Positions 44,518 to 54,309 are shown, numbered from the stretch's first letter. The stretch is 64,000 nucleotides of DNA from Bryobacterales bacterium (GCA_028819575.1 JAPPLB010000009.1:1-64000), one strand, 5' to 3'. Numbers and translations are program-made. Notes: generated from the sequence alone by a model not told the origin.

Positions 44518-44964
44518 GTGCCGCATCGATACTTTTTTGCCGTGGTCCTGGCGTTGACGTTCGCCGCATCGAGCTGCTCGATCGGCCATGCGCTCGAGTT
44601 CGAAAACGTCGAGAAGCAGACGCGTCAGTTCATCGAGTGGGAGCGAACCATCAAGCTGACGCCCGCTCAAGAGGCGATCAAGAAGGAGGCGCTCGGCGCC
44701 ATGCCCGCCCCTTGCTGCAGCAACAACAGCGCTTATACCTGCTGTTGCCCTTGCAACCTGTCGCGATCGATGTGGGGTTTGTCGAACTACATGATTGCGA
44801 AGCAGAATGCCGGCGTGAGGGCGGTGCAAGCCAAAGTTGCCGAGTGGGTCGCGTTCGTGGCTCCGAACGGCTACAGCGGTGATACCTGTTACACAGGGGG
44901 CTGCCGCCGTCCGTTTCACAGGAACGGCTGTGGTGGAATGAAGCCGGACCAGTTGGTTTTCTGA
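44518..44964 (+). CDS. Exported Cys-rich protein with CCCPC motif (hypothetical)
   Basis: 148 residues from GTG 44518, preceded by GGAGGGAG; the frame continues upstream but without a signal peptide. Residues 1-25 form a signal peptide (FFAVVLALTFAASSCS). The mature part has PAPCCSNNSAYTCCCPCNLS near residue 62, then WGLSNYM, and a C-terminal GDTCYTGGCRRPFHRNGCGGM. Eight or more cysteines with conserved-looking spacing suggest metal or cluster binding or disulfides in the periplasm. I know similar unnamed proteins from environmental bacteria but no function. Confidence 0.65.
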   Translation: MPHRYFFAVVLALTFAASSCSIGHALEFENVEKQTRQFIEWERTIKLTPAQEAIKKEALGAMPAPCCSNNSAYTCCCPCNLSRSMWGLSNYMIAKQNAGVRAVQAKVAEWVAFVAPNGYSGDTCYTGGCRRPFHRNGCGGMKPDQLVF

Positions 44965-45067
44965 TTTTCTTGCTTCGAAGTCCCCACTCTGGAACGATCA
45001 CGACAGGACCTGACGGCGAGTCCCGGACTAGCCTGCTCTGTTCTTCACCCTTGACGAGGATGCCGGC

Positions 45068-45895
45068 TCACAGTTTGGCTCCGCAGTGTTTGCAATGAGT
45101 GGCGTCGAAGTCGTGTCCTTTCGTTTCGCAGGCGGGGCAGGCTTGCTTCCTCACATCCCCAACCGGTGAACGCACCAGTTCCGCGGAGACAATGCCCGTC
45201 GGCACGGCGATGATTCCGTAGCCCAGAATCATCAGTACGGAGGCTAATACCTGACCGATGACCGTTTGAGGTGCGATGTCGCCGTATCCCACGGTGGTCA
45301 TGGTTACGACCGCCCAGTACATCGAGGTCGGAATGCTGTCGAAACCATGTTCTTTGCCCTCGATCAGATACATCGTCGCGCCCATGATGAGCACCACCAT
45401 GAGCACAGCGCCCAGAAAAACAGTGATCTTGTGACGGCTCGCTTTCAGTGCGTTCAGCAGCACGTGGGCCTCGCCGCGGTATTGTGCGAGATTGAGAATC
45501 CGGAACACTCGAAGCAGCCGCAGCGCGCGAATGACGAGCAGTGATTGGGAACCGGCGATAAAGAAGCTCAGGTACGTGGGCAGGATCGAAACGAGATCGA
45601 CAAGACCGAAGAAGCTCCTGATATAGCGGCCGGGGCGAGGCGAGCAGTAGATCCGCAGGAAGTACTCAGCCGTAAACAGCAGCGTGAAGACCCATTCGAG
45701 AATCCGCAACGGCCGGCCGTATTCGGCGCTGATGTCGGCGACGCTGTCGAGCATGACGGTCAACACGCTCAGCAGGATGGTCCACAGCAAGGCAATGTCG
45801 AATGCCTTGCCGGCGGGAGTATCGGCTTTGAATATGATTTCGTGAACGCGCCGGCGGAGATCGCTGGTGTGGGTGGGACTTTGTGGTTCGGTCAT
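45068..45895 (-). CDS. Voltage-gated potassium channel with C-terminal zinc ribbon
   Basis: 275 residues. Six-span ion_trans channel: S1-S3 (~30-110), S4 with regular Arg (IRALRLLRVFRIL, near 120), pore with selectivity filter TMTTVGYGD (near 205), S6, then a short cytoplasmic tail with CPAC and HCKHCGAKL (near 252-275), a likely zinc ribbon. It should conduct K+ across the inner membrane. The zinc ribbon in place of the usual coiled coil or RCK domain is uncommon and may serve assembly or sensing. Confidence 0.9.
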   Translation of the reverse strand: MTEPQSPTHTSDLRRRVHEIIFKADTPAGKAFDIALLWTILLSVLTVMLDSVADISAEYGRPLRILEWVFTLLFTAEYFLRIYCSPRPGRYIRSFFGLVDLVSILPTYLSFFIAGSQSLLVIRALRLLRVFRILNLAQYRGEAHVLLNALKASRHKITVFLGAVLMVVLIMGATMYLIEGKEHGFDSIPTSMYWAVVTMTTVGYGDIAPQTVIGQVLASVLMILGYGIIAVPTGIVSAELVRSPVGDVRKQACPACETKGHDFDATHCKHCGAKL

Positions 45896-45994
45896 GTTGG
45901 CAGTTTAGACGCATCGGCCGGTCAACCTGAGGAAATTTCATGGAATGGGACGTTGATATCATGACGGGATATCGCGCCCGGTGGAAGGATCTCG

Positions 45995-47338
45995 ATGACA
46001 CTCGTTCGCTCCCTGATAGCCGTTCTGACTTGTCTGCTGGCCGGAAGTTTGTTCGGGGCGGATCCCGCGGACAATTGGCCGCACTGGCGAGGTCCTCATC
46101 TCGACGGTCGCAGTACGACCGCCAGGAACCTGCCCGTCAGTTGGGGCGAGACGGAGAACGTCGTCTGGCGGACCCGGCTTCCCAGTTGGGCGGCTGCGAC
46201 ACCCGTAGTCTGGGAAGACACGGTTTTCGTGACCTCCGCGCAAGAGGGCTTTACGCCGAACAAGGGAGCGGGGATGGTTGACAGTGCGGTCGAGCGGCTC
46301 AAGAACGCCTTCAATACGACGGACCAGCTCCTTCTGCTTGCGTTGCGTCGCCAGGATGGCTCGATTCGTTGGCGGAAAGTCATCGGTGAAGGCAACATGT
46401 TTCTGAACAAGCAGAACATGGCCTCGCCGACGCCCGTAACGGACGGCCGGCACGTGTGGGTGATGACCGGGTTGGGAGATTTGAGTTGCCTTGATTTCGA
46501 GGGTAACCTGGTTTGGAAGCGCAACATCTCCGACGACTACTGGGCGTTCGGGCTGTTGTTCGGGTACGCCTCGTCTCCGGTGCTCCACCACGGCAGGCTT
46601 TATGTCCAGGTCTTGCATGGTATGAAGACGGATGAACCTTCCTATCTTGTCGCGGTCGACGCCGCGAGCGGAAAGACCGTCTGGCAAGTCGAGCGCCCGA
46701 CGGATGCGATTTCCGAGTCTCCGGATTCCTACTCGACGCCGATGCTCGTCGAAACGGCCGGCAAGACGCGGCTCGTTGTGGCCGGAGGCGACTACTTGAC
46801 CGGACACGATCTCGATACCGGACGCGAGGTATGGCGCGCGGGCGGGCTCAACCCCCAGAAGGCCAGCAACTATCGCACGATCGCTTCAGCGCTCGTTGTC
46901 CGGGATATTGTTTTTGCGCCGAGCCGCGTGAAGCCTTTCATTGCTTTCCGGGCAGGCGGCAGCGGGGATGTTTCGGAGTCGCACCGGCTTTGGTCAACGC
47001 AGCATGGGCCGGACGTGCCTACTCCGGTGAGCGACGGCGAACGGCTGTTCATCGTCAACGACAAGGGGATCTCCCTCTGTCTGCGCGTTGCGGACGGGAG
47101 CGAGGTTTGGGGCCGCAGCCGCATGGCGCTCGGCACCTATAGCGCATCTCCGGTTCTCGCCGACGGCAAGATCTACGCTACGAACGAAGAAGGAACGACC
47201 ACCGTGATCGAGGCCGGCGACGAGTTCAAGATTCTCGCCACCAACAAGTTGAACGACTACACCTTGGCCTCGCCGGCGGTATCGGGCCAGCAGATTTTCA
47301 TCCGCACTTCGAATTATTTGTATTGCTTCGCTAACTGA
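45995..47338 (+). CDS. Exported PQQ-type beta-propeller protein (third, no EF-hand)
   Basis: 447 residues, AAGGA before ATG 45995. Signal peptide 1-22; NWPHWRGPHLDGRS then propeller blades (GSIRWRKVIG, GKTVWQVERP, GREVWRAGGL, GSEVWGRSRM). It is more distant from the two genes upstream and lacks the EF-hand insert. It follows the K+ channel gene divergently. Likely a periplasmic or surface scaffold; function unknown. Confidence 0.82.
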   Translation: MTLVRSLIAVLTCLLAGSLFGADPADNWPHWRGPHLDGRSTTARNLPVSWGETENVVWRTRLPSWAAATPVVWEDTVFVTSAQEGFTPNKGAGMVDSAVERLKNAFNTTDQLLLLALRRQDGSIRWRKVIGEGNMFLNKQNMASPTPVTDGRHVWVMTGLGDLSCLDFEGNLVWKRNISDDYWAFGLLFGYASSPVLHHGRLYVQVLHGMKTDEPSYLVAVDAASGKTVWQVERPTDAISESPDSYSTPMLVETAGKTRLVVAGGDYLTGHDLDTGREVWRAGGLNPQKASNYRTIASALVVRDIVFAPSRVKPFIAFRAGGSGDVSESHRLWSTQHGPDVPTPVSDGERLFIVNDKGISLCLRVADGSEVWGRSRMALGTYSASPVLADGKIYATNEEGTTTVIEAGDEFKILATNKLNDYTLASPAVSGQQIFIRTSNYLYCFAN

Positions 47339-47678
47339 TCGGGAACGAGACGGACTGTATTCTTCTGTGCCGGTCAATTTCACGAAATTTCTTGTCTTGG
47401 AGTTGTCTGTTTTTCCGGGTTTTTTGGGCGATTTTGTCTGCCCTTATAGATCGCCGTCAGCAGGGGGAGCACTCCTGGAGGAAAAATCTTCGCCTTATCG
47501 GCTTCAGCGTGAGGAACTGGTGCTCTACTTGGGCGTTTCACACATCCTTGCCCTGGGGCAGCTCATCTGACAATCCCGGAAACGTGGTCCAGGACGTTGA
47601 CAGAGTTTGTGCGTGAGGTCGGTTTGGGACCACAGAATGAGCCGGCCCGATCGAATGTGGAAGAATGTCTTCTGACGA
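47339..47678. other. Intergenic region, no gene seen
   Basis: 340 bp. AATTTCACGAAATT at 47374-47387 is a short palindrome; T-rich runs follow. Short plus-strand frames here have no ribosome binding site and resemble nothing. No promoter placed. Confidence 0.4.
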
Positions 47679-49589
47679 ATGGTTGCTTCGTTGCCTAAAA
47701 CGACCCATTGCCTGTTCGGTCTGGCAACCCTGTTAGCCTGGTCGGCCTGCGCTCCTGTCAACGACAGCCTTCCCGTGATTCCCAATGTGAGAGAAGACCA
47801 TCATTCCTATTCCAACCCCGATCAGGTGCGGGTGAGCCGCGTTGAGCTGGATCTCGACGTTTTGTTCGAGCGCAAGTCGCTGGAGGGCTCGGCAACGCTG
47901 TATGTGAAGCGTCAAGGTGAAGCTGATGAAGTTGTGCTTGACACGCGGGGCCTTGCGATCGCGGGCGTCGAGGCGGCGGGCCCGTCGGGGCAGTTTTCGG
48001 CGGCCGGATTTGCCCTCGGTGAACCGGACCCCGTGCTGGGCGCTCCCTTGCGCGTCACGCTTCCGCCTGGTTCCGAAAGGGTGCGTGTTCATTATTCGAC
48101 GAGTCCTGATGCATCCGGCTTGCAGTGGTTGGGGCCGGCTCAAACGGCCGGCAAGAAGCACCCGTTTCTGTTTACGCAGTCGCAGGCGATTCACGCCCGC
48201 AGTTGGATTCCCATTCAAGACAGCCCGGGTGTTCGCGTGACGTACTCGGCGACGATACGCACGCCGAAAGAGCTGTTCGCCGTGATGAGCGCCGAGATGG
48301 AAGCGCGGCAGCCGTCCGACGCGGCCGCGCCGGGCGAGTATCACTTCCAGATGCCGCAGCCGATTCCGGCGTACCTGATTGCGTTGGCCGTCGGCGACCT
48401 CGCCTTCCAGGCCATGAGCGAGCGGACCGGTGTATATGCCGAGCCGTCCGTCGTAGCAAGCGCGGCCAGGGAGTTCGAGGACACCGAGGACATGATGGCG
48501 GCCGTCGAGAAGCTCTACGGCCCTTATCAATGGCAGCGCTACGACATTCTCGTTCTGCCTCCGAGCTTCCCGTTCGGGGGGATGGAGAACCCGAGACTTA
48601 CTTTCGCGACGCCGACGATTCTCGCGGGAGACAAGAGCCTGGTCTCGTTGATCGCTCATGAGTTGGCGCATTCGTGGTCGGGCAACTTGGTCACGAACGC
48701 CACTTGGCGCGATTTCTGGTTGAACGAAGGCTTCACGGTCTATTTGGAAAACCGCATCCAGGAGGCTGTCTTCGGGCGGGAACGATCGGAGATGGAGTCG
48801 GCGCTCGAGGTCCAGGAACTGCGGGAAGAGATGAAGCAACTGGAGCCGCGCGACCAGGTCCTGCACGTTGATCTGAAAGGCCGTGACCCCGATGAAGGAT
48901 TCACGCTGGTGCCCTACGTGAAGGGGATGCTTCTGTTGCGCGCTCTCGAGCAGGCGGCGGGCCGCGATCGTTTCGACACGTTCCTGCGCAGCTACTTCGA
49001 CCGCTTCGCGTTCCGGAGCGTGACGACCGCCGACTTCGTCAGCTACCTCGACGAATATCTGTTCCGCAACAATCCGGGACTCGCGGAGAAAGTCGCCGTT
49101 GGAGATTGGATCCGGAAACCCGGATTGCCGGAGGACGTTTCGTTGCCGGTCTCCGGGAACTTCGAGCGCGTCGAAGCGCTGGCGAACCGTTGGTACGACG
49201 GCGGGGCGGCGCTTTCCGGAATGCCCGTCGGTCAATGGACCACTCAGGAATGGCTGCGGTTTCTGCGCGCGCTGCCGGAGGGATTGAAAGACGAGCGCAT
49301 GAAAGAACTCGATGACGCCTTCCGGCTCACCGCCAGTGGGAACTCGGAGATCCTGCATCAGTGGCTGTTGATGTCGGTCAGAAGCGGCTACGAACCGGCG
49401 TATCCGAAAATGGAAGAGTTCCTTACCTCGGTGGGCCGTCGCAAGTTCCTCAGGCCGCTCTACACCGAGTTGGCCAAGACGGATGAGGGCAAGCGGCGGG
49501 CAGCCGCGATTTACAGCAAGGCGCGTCCGCTCTATCACCCGATCGCCTCCGTCACGATCGATGAGATATTGGGAATAGTATCGGAATAG
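47679..49589 (+). CDS. M1 family zinc aminopeptidase (leukotriene A4 hydrolase-like), exported
   Basis: 636 residues. N-terminal signal sequence ending near SACAP, possibly a lipoprotein though the lipobox is atypical (Trp at -3). An N-terminal beta domain is followed by the gluzincin domain with the substrate motif FGGMENP (near residue 305), HELAHSW (HExxH, near 328) and the distal Glu in NEGFTVYLE (near 350), then a helical C-terminal domain of the LTA4-hydrolase type. It removes N-terminal residues from peptides. The RecQ gene follows closely. Confidence 0.92.
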   Translation: MVASLPKTTHCLFGLATLLAWSACAPVNDSLPVIPNVREDHHSYSNPDQVRVSRVELDLDVLFERKSLEGSATLYVKRQGEADEVVLDTRGLAIAGVEAAGPSGQFSAAGFALGEPDPVLGAPLRVTLPPGSERVRVHYSTSPDASGLQWLGPAQTAGKKHPFLFTQSQAIHARSWIPIQDSPGVRVTYSATIRTPKELFAVMSAEMEARQPSDAAAPGEYHFQMPQPIPAYLIALAVGDLAFQAMSERTGVYAEPSVVASAAREFEDTEDMMAAVEKLYGPYQWQRYDILVLPPSFPFGGMENPRLTFATPTILAGDKSLVSLIAHELAHSWSGNLVTNATWRDFWLNEGFTVYLENRIQEAVFGRERSEMESALEVQELREEMKQLEPRDQVLHVDLKGRDPDEGFTLVPYVKGMLLLRALEQAAGRDRFDTFLRSYFDRFAFRSVTTADFVSYLDEYLFRNNPGLAEKVAVGDWIRKPGLPEDVSLPVSGNFERVEALANRWYDGGAALSGMPVGQWTTQEWLRFLRALPEGLKDERMKELDDAFRLTASGNSEILHQWLLMSVRSGYEPAYPKMEEFLTSVGRRKFLRPLYTELAKTDEGKRRAAAIYSKARPLYHPIASVTIDEILGIVSE

Positions 49590-49626
49590 ACTGATTTTGG
49601 ACCCGCTCTCACCAACCGGGGAACCC

Positions 49627-51720
49627 ATGGCCTCGGCGCCCCCCGCTCTCGATTCCCTGCTGCGCTCGACATTCGGTCACGAACGCTTCCGGCCTTACCA
49701 GCGCGACGTCTGCCAAGCCGTCGGCGGCGGCAACGATGTGCTCCTCGTGATGCCGACGGGAGCCGGCAAGTCGCTTTGCTATCAGCTTCCGGGGCTCGCA
49801 CGCGACGGAGTCACGCTGGTTGTCAGTCCCCTGATCGCATTGATGGAAGACCAGGTGCCGAAGCTCCAGGCTCTCGGCCTGCGGGCGGACCGGATTCACT
49901 CGGGGCGCAGCCGCGACGATTCAAGGCAGGTCTGCTTTGCCTATCTCCACGGTGAGCTCGACTACCTTTACATCGCGCCCGAGAGGTTGGCCGTTCCGGG
50001 CTTTCCCGAGATGCTTGCCAAGCGCACGCCGGCGCTGGTCGCGGTCGATGAAGCGCATTGCATTTCGCAGTGGGGACACGATTTCCGTCCCGAGTACCGC
50101 CGCCTGGGCGAACGGATTCCGATGCTCCGTCCGGCGCCCGTCATCGGGCTGACCGCCACGGCCACGCCGCTGGTGCAGGACGACATCGTCGAGCAGCTTG
50201 GACTGGCTGACTGTACCCGTTTCATCCATGGTTTCCGGCGTGAGAACATCGCCATCGAGATCGTCGAAGCGCCGCCGTCGATTCGCGGAGAGAAAACGCG
50301 GGAACTGCTTCAGGAACCGAACTTGCGTCCTGCCATTGTCTACTGCGGCTCGCGCAAGAATGCCGAGGATCTCGCCGCGGAGCTGAAGAACGACTTCCCG
50401 GCCGCGCCCTATCACGCGGGTATGGCGAGTGACGACCGCGACCTCGTGCAGGACGGCTTTCTCAATGGCCGCTTCGAAGTGATCGTGGCGACCATTGCTT
50501 TCGGCATGGGCATCGACAAGCCGGATATCCGAACGATCATCCACACCGCGTTGCCCGGCACTCTTGAAGGCTATTACCAGGAAATCGGCCGGGCCGGACG
50601 CGACGGTGAGCCGTCGCGGGCTGTTCTCATGTACTCCTGGGCGGACCGCCGCACCCACGAGTTCTTCTGGGACCGCGACTATCCCGACACGTCCCATCTG
50701 CAAAGGCTCTGGAACCTGCTCGATCGTGAGCCGCAGACGAATGAACAGTTGCAGGCTCGCATGGCGGCCGGGGACCTGGTCTTCGAGAGGGCGCTCGAGA
50801 AACTTTGGATCCACGGGGGCGCCGTGGTCGATCCCGATCAGCGCGTTCGACGCGGGCATGATCATTGGCACTTGGACTACGGCCGGCAACGGGAGCACAG
50901 GAGGGCGCAGCTTGACTTGATCGCGCGCTATGCCGAATCGCCCGTGTGCCGCATGCTGGGCCTGCTCGAGCATTTCGGCGACCTCGAGGATGCCCGTCGG
51001 GCCTGCGGCATCTGCGATATTTGCGCGTCCGATGACACGCTGCTTCAACGCTTCCGGAAGCCGAGCTCGGAGCAACTGCGGCGGCTGCGGCAGATCATGA
51101 CGGCGCTCCGAAAGCACGGACGGCAGACCTCGGGGCGCTTGCATCGGGCTCTGGTCGAGGACGACGAGGTCAGCCGCAACGACTTCGAAGATCTGGTGTC
51201 GGCGCTGGCGCGGGCGGGGTTGGTGCGGTCGATCGAGGATTCGTTCGACAAGGCCGGCAGCGTGATCCGCTTTCGTTGGATCGAGCTCACGCCCGGGGGC
51301 TTCCGTCACGAGGGTTCGCTCGAAGGGATCGTGACCCTCCCCGCGCCGTTGCCGAAGAAGACACCGGCAAGGAAGAAAGCGGCGAAGAAGAAAAAGGAAT
51401 CGCGCAAGGCGAAAGCGGCGAGTCGAGCGGACCGCTCCAAGACCGCCGCGGATTCCGTGGAAGCCGTGGAACCGGACGAAGCGCAGCCCGACGCAGCTTT
51501 GCTCAAGGCCCTCAAGGACTGGCGCTTGCAAGAGGCCCGCCGCCGCCGCATCCCGGCGTTCCGTATCCTGCATGACGGCGTTCTCGTCGAGATCGCCCGT
51601 TCGAAGCCGCGCTCACAGGCGGACCTGCTCGCCATTCACGGGTTCGGCCCCACCTTGGCCGCAAAATACGGCCTGAAACTACTCGCGCTGGTGACAGAGC
51701 GCGATCCGCCAATGACCTGA
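49627..51720 (+). CDS. recQ: ATP-dependent DNA helicase RecQ
   Basis: 697 residues from ATG 49627 (a TTG at 49597 is possible). Superfamily 2 helicase motifs: FRPYQRDV, Walker A MPTGAGKSLCYQLP (near residue 45), VDEAHCISQWGHDFRPEY (near 144), GLTATATP, then YCGSRKNAEDLA and QEIGRAGRDGEPSRA. A zinc-binding Cys set (CRMLGLLEHFG...CGICDIC) lies near 450, a winged-helix part after it, a Lys/Ala-rich linker near 590-620, and an HRDC domain at the end. It unwinds DNA in recombination repair. Confidence 0.94.
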   Translation: MASAPPALDSLLRSTFGHERFRPYQRDVCQAVGGGNDVLLVMPTGAGKSLCYQLPGLARDGVTLVVSPLIALMEDQVPKLQALGLRADRIHSGRSRDDSRQVCFAYLHGELDYLYIAPERLAVPGFPEMLAKRTPALVAVDEAHCISQWGHDFRPEYRRLGERIPMLRPAPVIGLTATATPLVQDDIVEQLGLADCTRFIHGFRRENIAIEIVEAPPSIRGEKTRELLQEPNLRPAIVYCGSRKNAEDLAAELKNDFPAAPYHAGMASDDRDLVQDGFLNGRFEVIVATIAFGMGIDKPDIRTIIHTALPGTLEGYYQEIGRAGRDGEPSRAVLMYSWADRRTHEFFWDRDYPDTSHLQRLWNLLDREPQTNEQLQARMAAGDLVFERALEKLWIHGGAVVDPDQRVRRGHDHWHLDYGRQREHRRAQLDLIARYAESPVCRMLGLLEHFGDLEDARRACGICDICASDDTLLQRFRKPSSEQLRRLRQIMTALRKHGRQTSGRLHRALVEDDEVSRNDFEDLVSALARAGLVRSIEDSFDKAGSVIRFRWIELTPGGFRHEGSLEGIVTLPAPLPKKTPARKKAAKKKKESRKAKAASRADRSKTAADSVEAVEPDEAQPDAALLKALKDWRLQEARRRRIPAFRILHDGVLVEIARSKPRSQADLLAIHGFGPTLAAKYGLKLLALVTERDPPMT

Positions 51721-51812
51721 TGCATTGAAACCCGCGGGCAGGCAGCGGCCCCTCCGCAGTGTGCCGGGCTGCGAACTCTAAGCCGGCAACTTACCGAAGG
51801 GGGAACGTCTGG

Positions 51813-51984
51813 TTAACCCGCATTTCTCACCACGCGGCGAGGTGAAGTGCGTGAGAGGGCCGTCAGGACGAGGTGCGCGCCGCTTGGCGCAAGCAACATG
51901 GCTTTTAAGGTTTTTTCACGAATCACGAGTCACGGCTTTTCTATCGCGTGCTTCGGCCGTCGGGTGGTGAGAAAGGCAGGTTAA
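51813..51984 (+). mobile_element. Family A MITE-like element, copy A5 (rearranged interior), with TTAA duplication
   Basis: Body 51817-51980 (164 bp) between perfect TTAA repeats (51813-51816 and 51981-51984). Both arms match family A (CCCGCATTTCTCACCACG; GTGGTGAGAAAGGCAGG), but the middle is replaced by other DNA including TTTTTCACGAATCACGAGTC (51912-51931), which recurs in similar form at 55029-55053. The right TTAA supplies the TAA stop of the leftward peptidase gene. It lies between convergent recQ and that gene. Confidence 0.88.
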
Positions 51985-53657
51985 GATTCGTCCGGGGCCG
52001 CCAATCCCTGCTCGAACACGACGTCCACGGGAATCCCCGCTGTCGATAGCCGGTCCAGGTCCCGTTGCAGTCCCTCGCCGATCTTGCCCATCTCCCCGAC
52101 GAACCGCGTGACGCCTTCGTAGTCCCCGTCGCCCTGCAAGGTCAGGATCTTCTTGGACAGCTCATCCACGGCCTCTTGCATCTTCTCCATCTCGACTCGA
52201 TACGTCCCCGTTTCCTCGTCACGCGAGAACGCTCCCGCCTTGGCGAAAAAGTTGAACCGCAGCAGATTCGCCACGCCGTGCGCGCTCGACGCTCCGAAGC
52301 GGATCGACCGGAAGATCCCCGCCAGGAACGTAACGTAGTTGTCCAGCAGATCCGCATCTTCCAGTTCCCCCTGCTCATGGAGTTTGGTCACCATGTACAG
52401 CCCGAGAATATCGGCTTTTCCTTCCTCAAGTGCCGACGCCTTGTCCTTGAGCGCCTCGCGTACCGTTCCCTTGCCCGTCAGCGTATTCTTGATGCCCAGA
52501 CCGTGCGCCACTTCGTGGAACATCGTGTTCTCGAAGAAGGCGTCGAAGTCGATGAATCGCCGCTGGCTTTCTGCGATCAAGACGTCGCCGATGGGGATGA
52601 GAATCTTTTCGAACTTCGCCCGCATCGCGTTCTTGAGTTGCAAGCGCCGCGTGCCTTTTTGAAGCTGCACCTCTTCGTCGTTGGGGAGGTTGATCGCGAT
52701 CGTCTTCGCCCCCGCGTTGCAATCTCCGGCGTAGTAGATCACGTCGTACGCATTCAAGTCGGAATCCGAGCCCGGCGTTTCCTGCTTGTATTCGTCCGGC
52801 ACAGGCAGCCCGCGCTGCAAGGCGGGCAACATCGAGGCGTAGCGCGATAGCCGCCCGCTCCACTCCTTGTCTTTGATCAACACGTACGCCTCGTAGGCCG
52901 CCTTGTAGCCGAACAGCGCGTCCTCGTAGGTCTCGATGGCGCCGATGACGACATCGACCGTGTTGTCCTTCATGTCCATCCAGGCCAGATCGCTGGGTTG
53001 ATAGTCGTCCGTGACCAGTGCTTCGGCCCGCAGCTCCAGATATTTCTTGAGACCGGGGTCGTCCGCCAGCGCGGCGGCCTCGCGGAGCTTTCCCGCCGCC
53101 GTCGCAAGTTCCGATGCGAAGACTTCGTGATAGGGTTCCGCCGCAAGAGATCCGTTCTCGTCCCGCCGGACAAAGGTGTACAGACTGCGCAGCGTGTCCG
53201 CCTGATCACCTGAAGCAGCCGCCTCGAACTCCTCTTTCGTCATGTCTTCCGGATAGAATCGCGCGCCGGGAGGTTTCGGACCGGCGCCCGGGACAAACGG
53301 CTCATCTCCTGCCAGCCGGTCCCAGGGACCGTAGTTGATCTCCACCAGCCGCCGCAGGTCCGCGTCTTCGATCTGGCCGAGCAATGCCTCGCGGTCGCCG
53401 TAGGACTGCCGCCAGAACAGCCCGTTCATCACGTCCGACGCCTCGATCAACAACGGAAGCATCTTCCGTTCGTTCTCCGTCAGAACGCTGAGGTCCGACT
53501 CCAAACGAAACGATGTGTACTTCGCCAACCGAGCGGCCATATCCGTATCCGTTGCCGGCGGCGCGCCGCTGCCGCAGTTCCACGACGAGAAGCACAACCC
53601 CGCTCCCGCCACCAGCATCGAGCAAGCCAACCGGCGCGTCATACCCCTGTCCTTCAC
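51981..53657 (-). CDS. Exported zinc metallopeptidase, dipeptidyl-peptidase III (M49)-like
   Basis: 558 residues with an N-terminal signal (RRLACSMLVAGAGLCFSS); ATG at 53642 is an alternative start. The zinc site is HEVAH near residue 385, followed about 35 residues later by EEGKADILGLY, the distal Glu motif. The general layout (KKGTRRLQLKNAM, IGIKNTLTGKGTVREALKDKAS) matches M49-like peptidases annotated in acidobacteria, although classical DPP III has HELLGH with one extra residue. Probable function: trimming of peptides outside the inner membrane. Confidence 0.78.
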   Translation of the reverse strand: MKDRGMTRRLACSMLVAGAGLCFSSWNCGSGAPPATDTDMAARLAKYTSFRLESDLSVLTENERKMLPLLIEASDVMNGLFWRQSYGDREALLGQIEDADLRRLVEINYGPWDRLAGDEPFVPGAGPKPPGARFYPEDMTKEEFEAAASGDQADTLRSLYTFVRRDENGSLAAEPYHEVFASELATAAGKLREAAALADDPGLKKYLELRAEALVTDDYQPSDLAWMDMKDNTVDVVIGAIETYEDALFGYKAAYEAYVLIKDKEWSGRLSRYASMLPALQRGLPVPDEYKQETPGSDSDLNAYDVIYYAGDCNAGAKTIAINLPNDEEVQLQKGTRRLQLKNAMRAKFEKILIPIGDVLIAESQRRFIDFDAFFENTMFHEVAHGLGIKNTLTGKGTVREALKDKASALEEGKADILGLYMVTKLHEQGELEDADLLDNYVTFLAGIFRSIRFGASSAHGVANLLRFNFFAKAGAFSRDEETGTYRVEMEKMQEAVDELSKKILTLQGDGDYEGVTRFVGEMGKIGEGLQRDLDRLSTAGIPVDVVFEQGLAAPDES

Positions 53658-53811
53658 CTGAGCTGAGTGTACCGCAGGGTGCCTCAGACCCTCCGGCCCC
53701 TGATTCCGGAGCGCGGACCGGCCGGGAGTCCATCAATTCTTCCTGGTCACCCGCATCACCCTCCCCTAAAATCACAAGATAGACTCGTAGTCTGGATCGG
53801 AGTCCTCATTG

Positions 53812-54258
53812 ATGAAAGCCTGCGGCACGTATGACGACGTCAACCTTATCCTTCGCCTTTATGAGATTCGCCGGGAAACGAAACTGCGCCAGGCGCGCGC
53901 CTGGTTCGCCGGGTCGTTCCACGTGAAGACCATTGACGACTGGACGAAGCTGTGCCCGATCGGCTCCGAGGAGAATGCCTACTTCCGCATGGTCGTCACC
54001 TACTGGGACATGGTCGCATCGTTCATCACCGGCGGCGTTCTCCAGGAAGAGATCTTCTTTGCAAGCGGCCGGGAATTGCTGTTTACCTGGACTCGCGTCA
54101 GCCCCATCGCCGCCGCCTATCGCGAACGAGTGAAAGACCCCACTGCCTTCGGCAATCTGGAAACCGTGGCCAACTCCTTCATCAAGTGGTGGACGGCGAG
54201 AGCTCCTGACGCCTACGAGGCCTTCGTCCAACGTATCAGCGCCCCGCCGAAATCTTAG
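53812..54258 (+). CDS. Conserved hypothetical protein (DUF4760-like)
   Basis: 148 residues from ATG 53812 (TTG 53809 adjacent). Soluble, no signal peptide. TYDDVNLILRLYEIRRETKL, then PIGSEENAYFRMVVTYWDMVASFITGGVL. I recognise this as a type common in acidobacteria and annotated hypothetical or DUF4760; no function known. It converges on the DinB gene. Confidence 0.6.
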   Translation: MKACGTYDDVNLILRLYEIRRETKLRQARAWFAGSFHVKTIDDWTKLCPIGSEENAYFRMVVTYWDMVASFITGGVLQEEIFFASGRELLFTWTRVSPIAAAYRERVKDPTAFGNLETVANSFIKWWTARAPDAYEAFVQRISAPPKS

Positions 54259-54309
54259 GCCGGTTGGAAGTGTCCATGTGCGGGAGTCATGATCGGGGTG
54301 GGGACTTTG

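Noticed and set aside
47367-47570. 67-codon frame between the third propeller and the M1 peptidase
   Set aside because: No Shine-Dalgarno and no recognisable features; hydrophobic stretch is caused by a T-rich segment.
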